64,000 nt of DNA from Tiliqua scincoides (Eukaryota; Chordata; Lepidosauria; Squamata; Scincidae): NCBI RefSeq assembly GCF_035046505.1, contig NC_089822.1, forward strand, positions 1 to 64,000, given 5' to 3'. How positions within the stretch are numbered: position 1 is the stretch's first letter; every line of letters begins with the position of its first letter. The translations under genes were made by a program, and so were the position numbers. The notes beneath the pieces were generated by a model. That model saw nothing but the letters and a program-made list of their open reading frames with translations. It made no database searches and had not been told where the DNA came from. This document shows positions 34,201 through 42,660 of this stretch, in pieces.

Positions 34201-37200
34201 GCAATCAGGGAGGGGGCATAACTGGGATCTAAAGAATTTTGCATGGCATAATTGGCAGCGAGGAGAGTGAGAGAGAGAAGTTTCTCTCCCTCACTCTCAC
34301 AACCCCAGAACCAGAACCAAGCTGGGTCATTGGATGAAGATGATTGGTGGGAGATTTAAGGTGGATAAAAGGAGCGGCTTCTCTACAGTCCATATCTGGT
34401 GTGTGGAATTCATTGCCACAAGATGTGCTAAAGGCCACTTGCTTGAATGGCTTTCAGAGGAGCTTGGACAGGATTACCGAGGCCCAGAGATCTGTTACTG
34501 GCTCCTAGTCATGAAAGCTGCTGCGTACGGCCTCTGGGTTCAGCGGCCACCTGCCGGTTGCAGGAGAGCAATGGCAGGGGATGGCGGTCACCTCCCTCTC
34601 CTCTTGTGGGCTTCCTTGCTGGGACAGCTGGTGAGCAGCTGGGGTGGGAAACAGAGTGCTGAGCTGGATGCACCTCTGGCCTGTTCTGAAGAGTGTGCCT
34701 TCACTCTGCCTCCAGCCAGTCCCAAACAGCGACTGCTGCAGCTGCTCTCAGTCCCAGTTCTCAGCTGCTCCCCCCCACCTCTATGCACCCACATTGGCCC
34801 CCACTCCAACTGCACCCTGCCCCACCAGCCCCTCTCCTGACCTGCATGCTGTGTGTTTCAGAGAGGCGGGCGACTGTGCCCTGCACCCTGCCCAAGTGCA
34901 GGTGTCAGGGCTTCACCTTCATCCCATCGCACCCAGAGGAAGTGGGGGAATTCTGGCTGCGGAGGAGGACAGGCTTCGATCCGGCTGCCTGGCGAGCAAA
35001 ATGCCGCTGCAAGCACACTCACGAGGAGCACGCAGCGACCGGCGCTCGCGCCTGCAGTGTCCGAGGTGGGTGTGGCTGCGAAACCGAAAGGAGGCTCCAA
35101 CAAGGGCCTGCTCGCTTGCAACTCAAGCCCATGAAAGCAAGTTCTACTCTCAGGGCAGCAGAGAACAAAGCTTTGCTCCCCCCGCAGGCGTTTGAAGACT
35201 GCTGTCAGGTCCCCACTCAGCCTCCTCTTCCTCAGGTTAAACACAGACAACCTTCTTCAACCCTTCCTCAGACCCCTCACCATCTTCGCTGCCCTTCTCG
35301 GACCTGCTCTCGTTTCTCTGCATCCTTCTTAAACTGCGGCACCAGAACTGGACACTGTACACTGACCAGCGCAGACTGAAGTGGAAATGTGGCTTTGTCC
35401 AGTTCTGGTTGCCACGTCTCCAAAAGGTTACAGTGGAACTGGAAAAGGTGCAGAAGAGAGTGACCAAAATGATTACTGGGCTGGGGCACCTCCCTTACGA
35501 GGAAAGGCGCTTGGCACTCTTCAGTCTAGGAAAAAGGTGCCTGGGGAGTGGGGTCATGATTGAGACGTATACAATTCTGCAGGGGATAGAGAGTGTGTTC
35601 TTTTCCCTCTTGCACAACAGCAGAACCAGGGGACATCCACCCACACTGAGTGGAGGGAGAATAAATTTCTTCCCCTGCTGTGTCATTAATCTGTGGAACT
35701 CCTTGCCACAGGATAAGGTGATGGCACCTGAAGGCCTAGATGCCTTGAAAAGGGAATTGGAAAGATTTCTAGAAGAAAAGTCCACCACAGCTTGCAAGCC
35801 ATGATGAGTTTGTGCAACCTCCTGGTTTCAGAAGTTGGCTGTCTCCGAATGTCAGGTGCAAGGGGAGTGGCCACAGGATGCAGGGATCTTGTTGTCTTGA
35901 GCGCTCCCTGAGTCATCTAGTGGGCCACTATGAGGCACAGGAAGCTGGACTAGACGGGCCTTTGGCCTGCTCCAGCAGGGCTCTTCTTGTGATGGAGGAA
36001 ACGTTCATCACAAGTGGCAAGACCTGACGGGCCTTTGCAGCCTCTGGGTTTTAGAGGTTGCTTGTCTCTGAATGCCAGGTGCAAGGGAGTGGCCACAGCC
36101 TGCCGCGATACTGCTGTCTTGTGAGCTCGCAGAGGCATCTGGTGGGTCACTGTGAGAAGCTGGACTAGGCGGGCCTTGGCTCTGATCCAGTGGGGCTCTT
36201 CTGATGATCTTCCAGTCAGAGAGGAGAGAGCCTGCATCATGTACAGGATGCATGGGGGGCATGAATCCTCAGGGGGGAAATGGAGCACGGTTTCTCACCC
36301 CAATTGTTGAAAGGCCTGCTGTGGAAAAATTAGAGCATGTTGGGGGAGACAGAAAAAGCCTGGTCTTTATTTCAGAATCAGAGTTCTTTTCAGGACAACC
36401 TGAGAGCGCAATCCCAACCCACTTTCCAGCACTGGCATAGCTGTGCCAGTGGGGCAAGTGCTGCATCCTGCAGATGGGGGGCAGTCACAGATGGGGGGGG
36501 CCTCCACAAGGTAAAGGAATGTTGGTTCCCTTACGTCAGAGTTGCATTGCCCTTATGTTGGTGCTGGAAAGTGGGCTAGGATTGCGCCCTGAGAAATGTA
36601 CTTGTGATGTAAAATAACCTGGTTAGGACTGCCACTTTGCTCTTCGGAATAAATAGTCACAATAAATACTCATGATGAAAGAAAGAAAAAGCACAACATT
36701 GGTGTTCAGTGCGAACTTGCGCGCCAACCAAATGTCCAACGGCCCAATCAAGGCATGCCAATGTATCTCCACGTACACAAGCGCCAGGATGGCCTGCCAA
36801 TGCAGAAGCTGAGGCCTTGTTCAGCCACACAGTGCTGCAGCAAACTTCCTGGAGATTGACCCGCACCACCTCCCCGCTCAGGTTGGCTCATCCCCCCCCC
36901 GCCCCGTACCTGCACACTCGAAGGAGGAAGGCAGGCTGCTCCCATGTAACTGCGGCCTTTGTATGCTTGTCTGTGCAGCCAAATGACCCAGTGGGCCACC
37001 TCTTATGCAGTTCTGGTTGGTCCCCCCGCCCAAGACGGCATGCTGGAGAGAGCTGGAAACTCCCTGAGAGGCTCTGTGCAGGCTGGACCTGCACCACGTG
37101 TGTCTGCACCCAACAGGGACTCAAGTCCCGGGTAAGCAGCCTGCCCTCCCCAGCCCTGCAACCTGGAGAGGCTGCCCGGGACTGGACTCGGAACCCTCAG

Positions 37201-37318
37201 TGAGCTGGAGTTGCGGCACTGAGCAACGGCTCCTCCCTACCTCACTGCAACTGCCACCAGGTGGTGGGGAAGAGGCCTGGTCCACACGCATCCAACGGAG
37301 GAGGGAGCAAGGCACTCA

Positions 37319-37375
<57 letters not shown>

Positions 37376-40300
37376 CAACTTTATTTTTATCCCGCCCTTC
37401 TCCCCAAAGGGACCCAGGGCAGCTTACAACATAATTAAAAAAACAGATTAAAACATAATTTAACAGCTAAAAACATATTAAAAACACATTAAGAGAAACC
37501 ATAAAAACTGTAATCAGATAAAAGTCAGAATAAAAAGAGCATAAAACAGCAGTTCAAGGAGGAATCACGCCTGTAAAAAACTAAAAGATGTATAAAAGAT
37601 GTTAAAAAGGCCATAGAGTCAGAAGGCTTGTGTAAACAACAAGGTCTTCAGGCCTCGCCGAATGGCTGTGCCACTTAGGACTGTGCAGTGCTTTGGGGAG
37701 TGGGGGGGCATGGGTACCACTTTGCTGGCACTTATGGACCAGGGCTCAGGGCCACAGGGCTGACATTGGGCCAAGGGCAAGGCGCCTTGGCAGGCCCCCC
37801 TTCCTGAATTGTCCTAGAAACCTGATGTGACTACATTTTAAAACATGTTTTTAATTGACTTTTAATGTAGCTTGAGCAAGATTGAAACTCAATGAAAAAC
37901 ACTTTTCAGAACGGGACCCCTTCCTTACTTGAGTGGTGCCACAGTACTTTCCCCACACCTCAGCAAAGTCCTCCTCATTGGCTCCTTCCAATAACGCAGG
38001 GGAATCCCAGGACTGGCTTTCTCACACACACACACACACACACACCCTTTACTGGGTGATGATTCTGAAACAAAGCCCAGGTGAAAGGAACTTGCCTGGC
38101 CTTTGGGGGATTTTTTCTCTTCTGCACTCCAGACTGCTAATTTCACCTTCAAGCAAAGCCAAAGCACAGGGAGATCTGACCCCATGCAACGAGTTCTAGA
38201 GACAGCCTGAACCAGCAGAAGGGGTGGAGCTGACTATTGGGGCCTGAGAGTTCTGTGATCTGAACTGGGGGTGATCTGCTACTGGGGCCCAATAGTTCTG
38301 GTCTGTGGGTGTAAGTTGCACTTTCCCATGTTTGAACTGTACAAATACATGTTGATGCTTATGGACAAGACCTGGGCTGCATTTCCACTACAGCTTTAGG
38401 GCCCAATCCTATCCAACTTTCCAGCAACAATGCAGGCGCAATGCAGTAAGGGAACAAATGGTCCCTTATCTTGAGGAAGACTCTGTTAACTGCCCCTCTA
38501 CTGCAGGATGCAGTGCATGCCCTGTTGGCAAGGCTGCATCACTGCTAGAAAGCTAGATCGGATTGGGCCCTTAAAACTGCATGGACAGTTTCACCTATCC
38601 AAAGCTGCATTTCTGCTACAGCTTTAATCCACTTTCAATGCACTTCAATTACCCCAATGCATTCTGGAGACTGGAGTTCCTTGTAACTGTTGTCGTCTAA
38701 CAGAGCTGATTCCTTAGCAAACTACAACCCCCAGAATGCATTGGGGTAATAGAGGTGCATTAAAAGTGGTTTAAAGCTGTAGCAGAAATGCAGCTTTGGA
38801 TAGGTGAAACTGAGGTGCCCAAATTTGTTTTATACCTGGGCCCCAGGAATTTTGCTCCCTCTGCCCACCCTCTCCTCGGGCCTTCCAGGGCTCAGGCTGG
38901 GATTGGCAAGGATGAGATCTAAACAGAGAAGGCAGGGAACGGACAGGCTGCCAACACACTCAGGGCAGGGTCCTTCCCCCTGGAACAGCACAGCTATCCT
39001 GCCAGACTGGTTCCTGAATTGCCCAAGGCTGCCAAATGTGCATCCTGATTGAGTGGGAACTTGAGCTCAGGTCTCCCTGGTCAGAGCTCCCAACCTGCTC
39101 TGGATGCCAATTCCCACCAGTCTGGTGGCAGTGGGGAAGCAACCCATCTAAGCTACTCTTACAACCCAAAGGGCCTGCTCTGTACATGAGTCAGTGCATC
39201 GACTCCTCAGGCGAGGAGGTGTGCAGAGGCCTCCAGACTCCAATGCAGCACTGGCCCTGTGTATGTGGGCCTGCTGAGCTGCACCTGGCCACCCCCCAGC
39301 ACCAATACACCTCCTCCCTTTGCCCTCTAGGCTGCTGCTGCATGGCGTTTACTTCCAACTTCCTGTGCGCAGCCTGCGACCGGCGCTGGGAGGAGCACGA
39401 GACCTTCTTTGAGTCAGAGGAGACACGTCGCAAAGGTGGCCGGCCCTGCGGTAGGTATGACACAAACAGGATGGGGGCAGCCCCTTCTAGGAAAGGCCAC
39501 TGCCTGTTCGGGGACCTTCCTCCCTTTTGTCCCCATGAAGCAGCCTCATTTGCAGCCAAGGCACTTGGCCCAGCCTTGCCTCCTGGGCCTCAGGCAGAGA
39601 GACTCTGTCCCTCGCCAGCTGCCTAGCATGCTCTCACAGCAGGGCCTCCAGCGCTGAACTGTGCTGCCTACGCTCTGGCAAGCAAGCCCCCCTCTCACAC
39701 AGGGGAGGGATCTGGGCCTCAGCTCTACACCCTGCCAGCCAACCAATGCCATGGGCCGCCTGAGAGGGCTGGAAGGAAGATGGCAGCCAAAGTGCCAGGG
39801 AGACATACCCCAAGTCTGGGCCCATGTTTGCTTCCCTCAGCTGCTCCCCCCCCGAATTATCTGGCAAATGCGTGCAACATTTGTGTCCACTGGCCAAGGA
39901 GCCTGGGTGCTCTTCACAGCCCAGCCGGCGAGCACAAAGAACTGGTCGCCAGCCCAGCACCCTGGGTGGGTCTAGCTGGCAGCTGCCTCCTCTGAATAAT
40001 AATAATATAATATATATATATAATATAATAATATACAGTATTTATATACCGCCTTTCTTGGTCTTTATTCAAGACTTTATTCAAGGCAGTTTACATAGGC
40101 AGGCTTATTAAATCCACGCAGGGATTTTTACAAATTGAAAGAAGGTTCTTTCTTTCAAGAACCACTACATTCAAGGTGTTACACTCTGATCTGGTTTAAC
40201 ATTCTGGCCTCCATCCTCCCACGCTCCGAGCAGATGGAACAGCTCAGCTGCAGCTTGCCAGCTGCTTCAAGGTCGCACGGAGCCGGTGGCCTCGAACTGG

Positions 40301-40655
40301 CGACCTTGTGGGTGTTAATCTTCAGGCAATGGAGGCTCTACCCTCTAGACCAGACCTCCTGCCCCTCTAGACCAGACCTCCTGAACCCAGCAAGCTCCAC
40401 CCGTCCCAGACCAGAAGGCCCTTCCACCCTGGCTGCCTCCCACACCTGCCTCTCTCGCCCCCAGGAGAAGCCTACCTGCCCTTTGCCGAGATGCCTGAGC
40501 TGCACAATGCAGTGCTGACGGGGCGCTCCGAGGACAACTCTGCCTACCAGGCCCTCCTGGTCCAGGGCCTGCCTGCCCCACCTGGCTCACGTGCTCTGCC
40601 TCTTCCCCCCTCAGGGCCGCGGAGGATTTTGGAGAAGGATGACAAAAAGGCCTGA
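28290..40655 (+). CDS. FAM221B: FAM221B, cysteine-rich FAM221 family protein
   Basis: Six coding exons, all joined in phase 1: 28290-28806, 31492-31635, 33050-33160, 34862-35065, 39331-39450 and 40465-40655 (stop TGA 40653). They give 428 residues. Exon 1 is an acidic Ser/Thr/Glu-rich, probably disordered leader ending in a KKKAVAKK basic patch. Exon 2 gives YTVRPVVPAEKAELLSVAKA. Exons 3-5 carry the conserved Cys/His-rich core: LYIGWRCPEYLWDCFRVGDE, CFCGHLLKQHQ, CRCQGFTFIPSHPEEVGEFW, CRCKHTHEEHAATG, GCCC and FLCAACDRRWEEHETFF. That order is diagnostic of the family. The cysteines suggest metal binding; the molecular function is not established. Human FAM221B lies next to HINT2 in 9p13.3. The last exon ends with a basic RRILEKDDKKA. 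All cysteine motifs look intact. Confidence 0.93.
29612..30188. mobile_element. hAT-type MITE split by an L2-tailed repeat
   Basis: The left end CAGTGTTTCTCAGTCAGTGG and right end GAGGAACACTG are inverted repeats. Near-matching 8-bp duplications flank it: GTCTTGAG at 29604-29611 and GCCTTGAG at 30189-30196. The repeat at 29706-29965 is nested inside, which makes the MITE the older insertion. It lies in FAM221B intron 1. Confidence 0.8.
29706..29965 (+). repeat. L2-tailed interspersed repeat, nested
   Basis: Nearly identical to 1903-2155 over its length, from CTGCTAATTGGGTAAGAGGC through AAAGCGGTATATAAATACTG to an AT-rich end. It is inserted within the hAT-type element around it. Confidence 0.85.
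30232..30505. mobile_element. Second hAT-type MITE
   Basis: Left end CAGTGGTACGGGTACCACCA, right end ACATTGAGAAACACTG. Near-matching 8-bp duplications flank it: ATGTGGAC at 30224-30231 and ATGTAGAC at 30506-30513. It shares interior blocks with the element 43 bp upstream (for example the GGCCTCCCAA-CCAGAAGTA region), so the two are the same family inserted separately. Confidence 0.8.
30640..31330 (+). mobile_element. CR1 LINE fragment in FAM221B intron 1
   Basis: Diverged CR1 RT blocks (PGSVLGPELFHLCLNDLELG, AVFAGDSKLFWVVNFRRDCR) and 3' UTR. It is internally deleted between the middle of RT and the final 3' region. The catalytic FADD motif reads FAGD, so this copy cannot encode a working RT. 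A copy of FAM221B exon 1 sequence is embedded at about 31150-31227. Confidence 0.8.
31150..31227 (+). pseudogene. Partial duplicate of FAM221B coding exon 1 and its acceptor
   Basis: The 56 bases starting with the ATG at 31171 match the start of FAM221B exon 1 (from 28290) with about five differences; for example GGCCACTGAAGAT and GCCAGAGGGGACC are shared. About 14 bases upstream, including the CCAG of the splice acceptor, also match with about three differences. It sits inside a CR1 3' UTR in the gene's own first intron. It stops after TCTTCAGT, so it is only a stub. Whether it is ever spliced in is unknown. Confidence 0.75.
34225..34490 (+). mobile_element. Diverged CR1/L3-like LINE fragment
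   Basis: Degraded C-terminal LINE sequence (FSLPHSHNPRTRTKLGHW-like in one frame, then a [11 protein letters not shown]-like GVWNSLPQ remnant at GTGTGGAATTCATTGCCACA). It is older than the other CR1 copies in the window. It lies in FAM221B intron 3. Confidence 0.6.
35395..36210 (+). mobile_element. CR1 LINE 3' fragment with a second partial tail
   Basis: [20 protein letters not shown] and the LPYEERRLALFSLGKR block lead into the CR1 3' UTR, ending near 35990. A second partial 3' UTR copy follows (about 36000-36205). This resembles, on a smaller scale, the tail duplication at 44233-44624. It lies in FAM221B intron 4. Confidence 0.8.
36404..36589. mobile_element. Harbinger-like MITE
   Basis: The ends are inverted repeats: left GAGCGCAATCCCAACCCACT, right GTGGGCTAGGATTGCGCCC. 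A 3-bp duplication TGA lies at 36401-36403 and 36590-36592. Relatives are at 38399-38570 and 52464-52642. The 3-bp duplication suggests the PIF/Harbinger group; the assignment is inference. Confidence 0.75.
37320..37374. repeat. (AAT)n microsatellite
   Basis: About 18 AAT units leading directly into a minus-strand interspersed repeat tail, as is typical for the 3' end of a retroposon. Confidence 0.9.
37375..37690 (-). repeat. Reptile interspersed repeat (LINE/SINE 3' region)
   Basis: Starts AACAACTTTATTTTTATCCC and contains CCAAAGGGACCCAGGGCAGC, then TTACAACATAATT. Reversed, this is a widespread squamate-type 3' tail. It continues to AAGGTCTTCAGGCCTCGCCG. The family name is not certain. Confidence 0.6.
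38022..38045. repeat. (CA)n microsatellite
   Basis: About 12 CA units in FAM221B intron 4. Confidence 0.9.
38399..38570. mobile_element. Harbinger-like MITE with TTA target duplication
   Basis: The ends are inverted repeats: left GGGCCCAATCCTATCCAACT, right end ATCGGATTGGGCCC. Exact TTA duplications flank it at 38396-38398 and 38571-38573. It is 172 bp and non-coding. Confidence 0.85.
38586..38812. mobile_element. Foldback element with long inverted repeats
   Basis: The left arm, starting CAGTTTCACCTATCCAAAGC, and the right arm, ending GCTTTGGATAGGTGAAACTG, are near-perfect inverted repeats of about 85 bp. They meet around a short centre. Inside each arm a CCAGAATGCATTGGGGTAAT-type block recurs; with ACTACAACCCCCAGAATGCA it resembles the ZNF143/STAF site. 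The whole sequence could form a hairpin. No clear target duplication was found. Confidence 0.8.
40035..40360 (-). repeat. tRNA-headed SINE with L2-type tail
   Basis: Read on the minus strand it starts GGAGGTCTGGTCTAGAGGGT (box A-like) and has CGCCAGTTCGAGGCCACCGG (box B-like). It ends with ATGTAAACTGCCTTGAATAA and a GGCGGTATATAAATACTG tail. A matching copy lies in plus orientation at 48704-49090. It is in FAM221B intron 5. A second copy of the head's first bases follows at 40361-40382. Confidence 0.8.
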
Positions 40656-40698
40656 GGGTGGATGGCGACAGGACCTTGTGTCGCTGCTGGCGGACGGC

Positions 40699-40704
40699 AA
40701 TAAA
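40699..40704 (+). terminator. Poly(A) signal AATAAA of FAM221B
   Basis: AATAAA 43 bases after the FAM221B stop codon, in CGGCAATAAAAGGCATGG. The short 3' UTR contains nothing else recognisable. Confidence 0.75.
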
Positions 40705-41566
40705 AGGCATGGCTCCAGGCACGTGTCCCGGCATGTCTTTGGGGCAGATTGGCAGAGGGTCCCGTCACACACAGAGCCTTGGGCGGCCCAGGAGAAGGGG
40801 GTGCCTCGGCATCTGGGGGGCGGCACAGCCTGGAGCCGGTTGAGGGTCTTTCTTGTGGGGGGGGGTGGAAGGTCAGGACTGCCTTAGAGAGCCAGGGCTG
40901 GCCTAGGCATTTCTCTCCTGTCCGGAAACACCAGCCCCCTCCCACTCTGAATGAGTGGCCCGTCCCACAGCCCAGGCCATCACTGGGCTCTCTGGAGGAG
41001 CCTCCCCACACTCAGCCTGCCAGGGTCCAGCCAAGGCTGACTCCTGTGGGGCAGAGCAGAGTCCCTGGCCAACAGCAATACATGTGTGTGCGGGGTGGGG
41101 GTGAGGCCTGGTGGTGGTGGGGAGAAGCAGAACAGCCTGAAAGCAGGAGCGGGCTCGCTGTTGAGGCGCCCCACAGGGATTTAGACAGCAGGAAGACCCT
41201 GCCCCAGGTCCCGGGGGGGAGTGGCCCCCACCTCACCCTACCTGGAGGAGACTCTTGCGAAAGCAAACAGATTGGTCAGGGGTGCCTCAGGGACTCCACC
41301 CAGCGCCGGCCCGTCCACGAAGCCCCAGGCAGATGGTGGGAGAGCCCACCGCTGCTGTCCACCCTCCTCCTCTCTCTCCCCGAGCCGGAAAGGGAAGAGG
41401 GCCAGAGCGGGTGCGGAAGCGGGAGGGCAGTGGCCGGTTAGCTTCTCTGAGGCGCCAGCAGCAGAGGCTGGCGCATCACCAGGCAAGGGGGGTAGCATTT
41501 GGCAGGGCGCATTGGGTCCCGGCCGGTCCTTATCCTGCCCCCCCTCGCTGGCTCTGTTCCACAGCT
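40705..41566. other. Gap between FAM221B and TAF1C
   Basis: No exon is recognised. The sequence is GC-rich with short incidental open frames and a G homopolymer near 40857. The FAM221B 3' flank merges into the TAF1C upstream region. Confidence 0.5.
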
Positions 41567-41800
41567 GAACCCTGAGGAGCTGCACGCCTGAGGTTGGGAC
41601 GAAGCCTGATCGTCCCGGAAGTCTCCCCACGGCCCTCCTCTGCCTGCCTGCGCTTCTCCAGGTCGGCCACCAAGGCTTCAAGGGAGCGGACGCGTTCCCT
41701 GAGAGCCTGGAGCTCCTTGCACCGAGGACACACCCATGACTTATGCCCCAGAGGCATATAATCATACATGTGGCACTCGATGCAGAACACTGGCGAGCCC
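41567..41800 (-). mobile_element. CR1 ORF1 N-terminal fragment near the TAF1C promoter
   Basis: On the minus strand it encodes a C-x2-C...C-x2-C cluster (FCIECHMYDYMPLGHKSWVC then PRC) followed by a coiled-coil-like KELQALRERVRSLEALVADL. This is the usual start of reptile CR1 ORF1. A homologous stretch lies at 62390-62660 on the same strand. The end is about 200 bases upstream of the TAF1C ATG and abuts its CpG island. Confidence 0.75.
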
Positions 41801-41879
41801 CTGGATAGGCCCTGCGCACACCCGGAAGAGGCCTCCGGCTGGAGAGGGTGCCTCCCCCCGCCTGCCGCAGACCGGCGTC

Positions 41880-42660
41880 CTGGTCAGGTGGCAGCAGACA
41901 GGCGGCCCCTCGGAGCTCCGCCCCCGCCTCTCCTGCTGCGGCCTCTGCCCGCCCGCCCGCCCGCGGACGGAGCCCCCTCCTGCCGCGCTCCCCGCCTCGC
42001 GCCATGGCCTTCCCCGGCGCGCTCTTCCCCGCGCCCTTCCGCGCAGGGCCTCCGAGCCGCCCGGCCGCCCGCTGCGCGCCGCGGGTGGCCGGCTGGGGCC
42101 AGTGCGGGCAGCTCTGCCCGGAGCCCCCCGCCCTCCTGCCGCGCCGCCGCCCGCGGGGGGAGCGCTGGACGCCGCTGCCGCCGGCCCCGCTGCCGCTGTC
42201 GCCGCCCCGCGCCCCCGCCGGCCCGGCAGCGCCCCGCGCCGCCCAGGACTTCGCCAGGCAGGTAAGGCGGGCGGGCGGGCGGGCGAGCCTCGACCGGAGC
42301 CAGGCAGCCAGGCAGGCGCCCGCCCGCATCCGCGCTCTTCTCCCCGCAGCTGAGCGCCCTCTTCCTGGACCGGCCGGACGTGGCCTTCGGCGCGCTGGGC
42401 CGCCTCCTGCAGCAGCACTTCTGGCTGGCCGCGCCGCGCCTGCGGGTGAGTGAGTGAGTGAGCAAGCGGGCGGGCGCGCAGGGGTGGCCGCGGGCCGCGT
42501 CCGGGCAAGCGGTCTCCTGGCGCGGGGCTTCCCCGCCCCTGACCCTGCCCTCCTCCTGCAGGGGAAAGCGCGGGACACGCTCTTCCCGGCGAGCACGTTC
42601 CTCAAGGACCTCGAGGCCCAGGCTGCCCAGAGGTGAGTGCCCCCTCCCCCGTGGGTGGGC
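41880..42660 (+). promoter_or_regulatory. CpG island over TAF1C promoter and first exons
   Basis: Extremely GC-rich and CG-dense, covering the TAF1C ATG (42004) and exons 1-3. Long open frames on the opposite strand here are compositional. The transcription start is not resolvable by eye. Confidence 0.65.
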
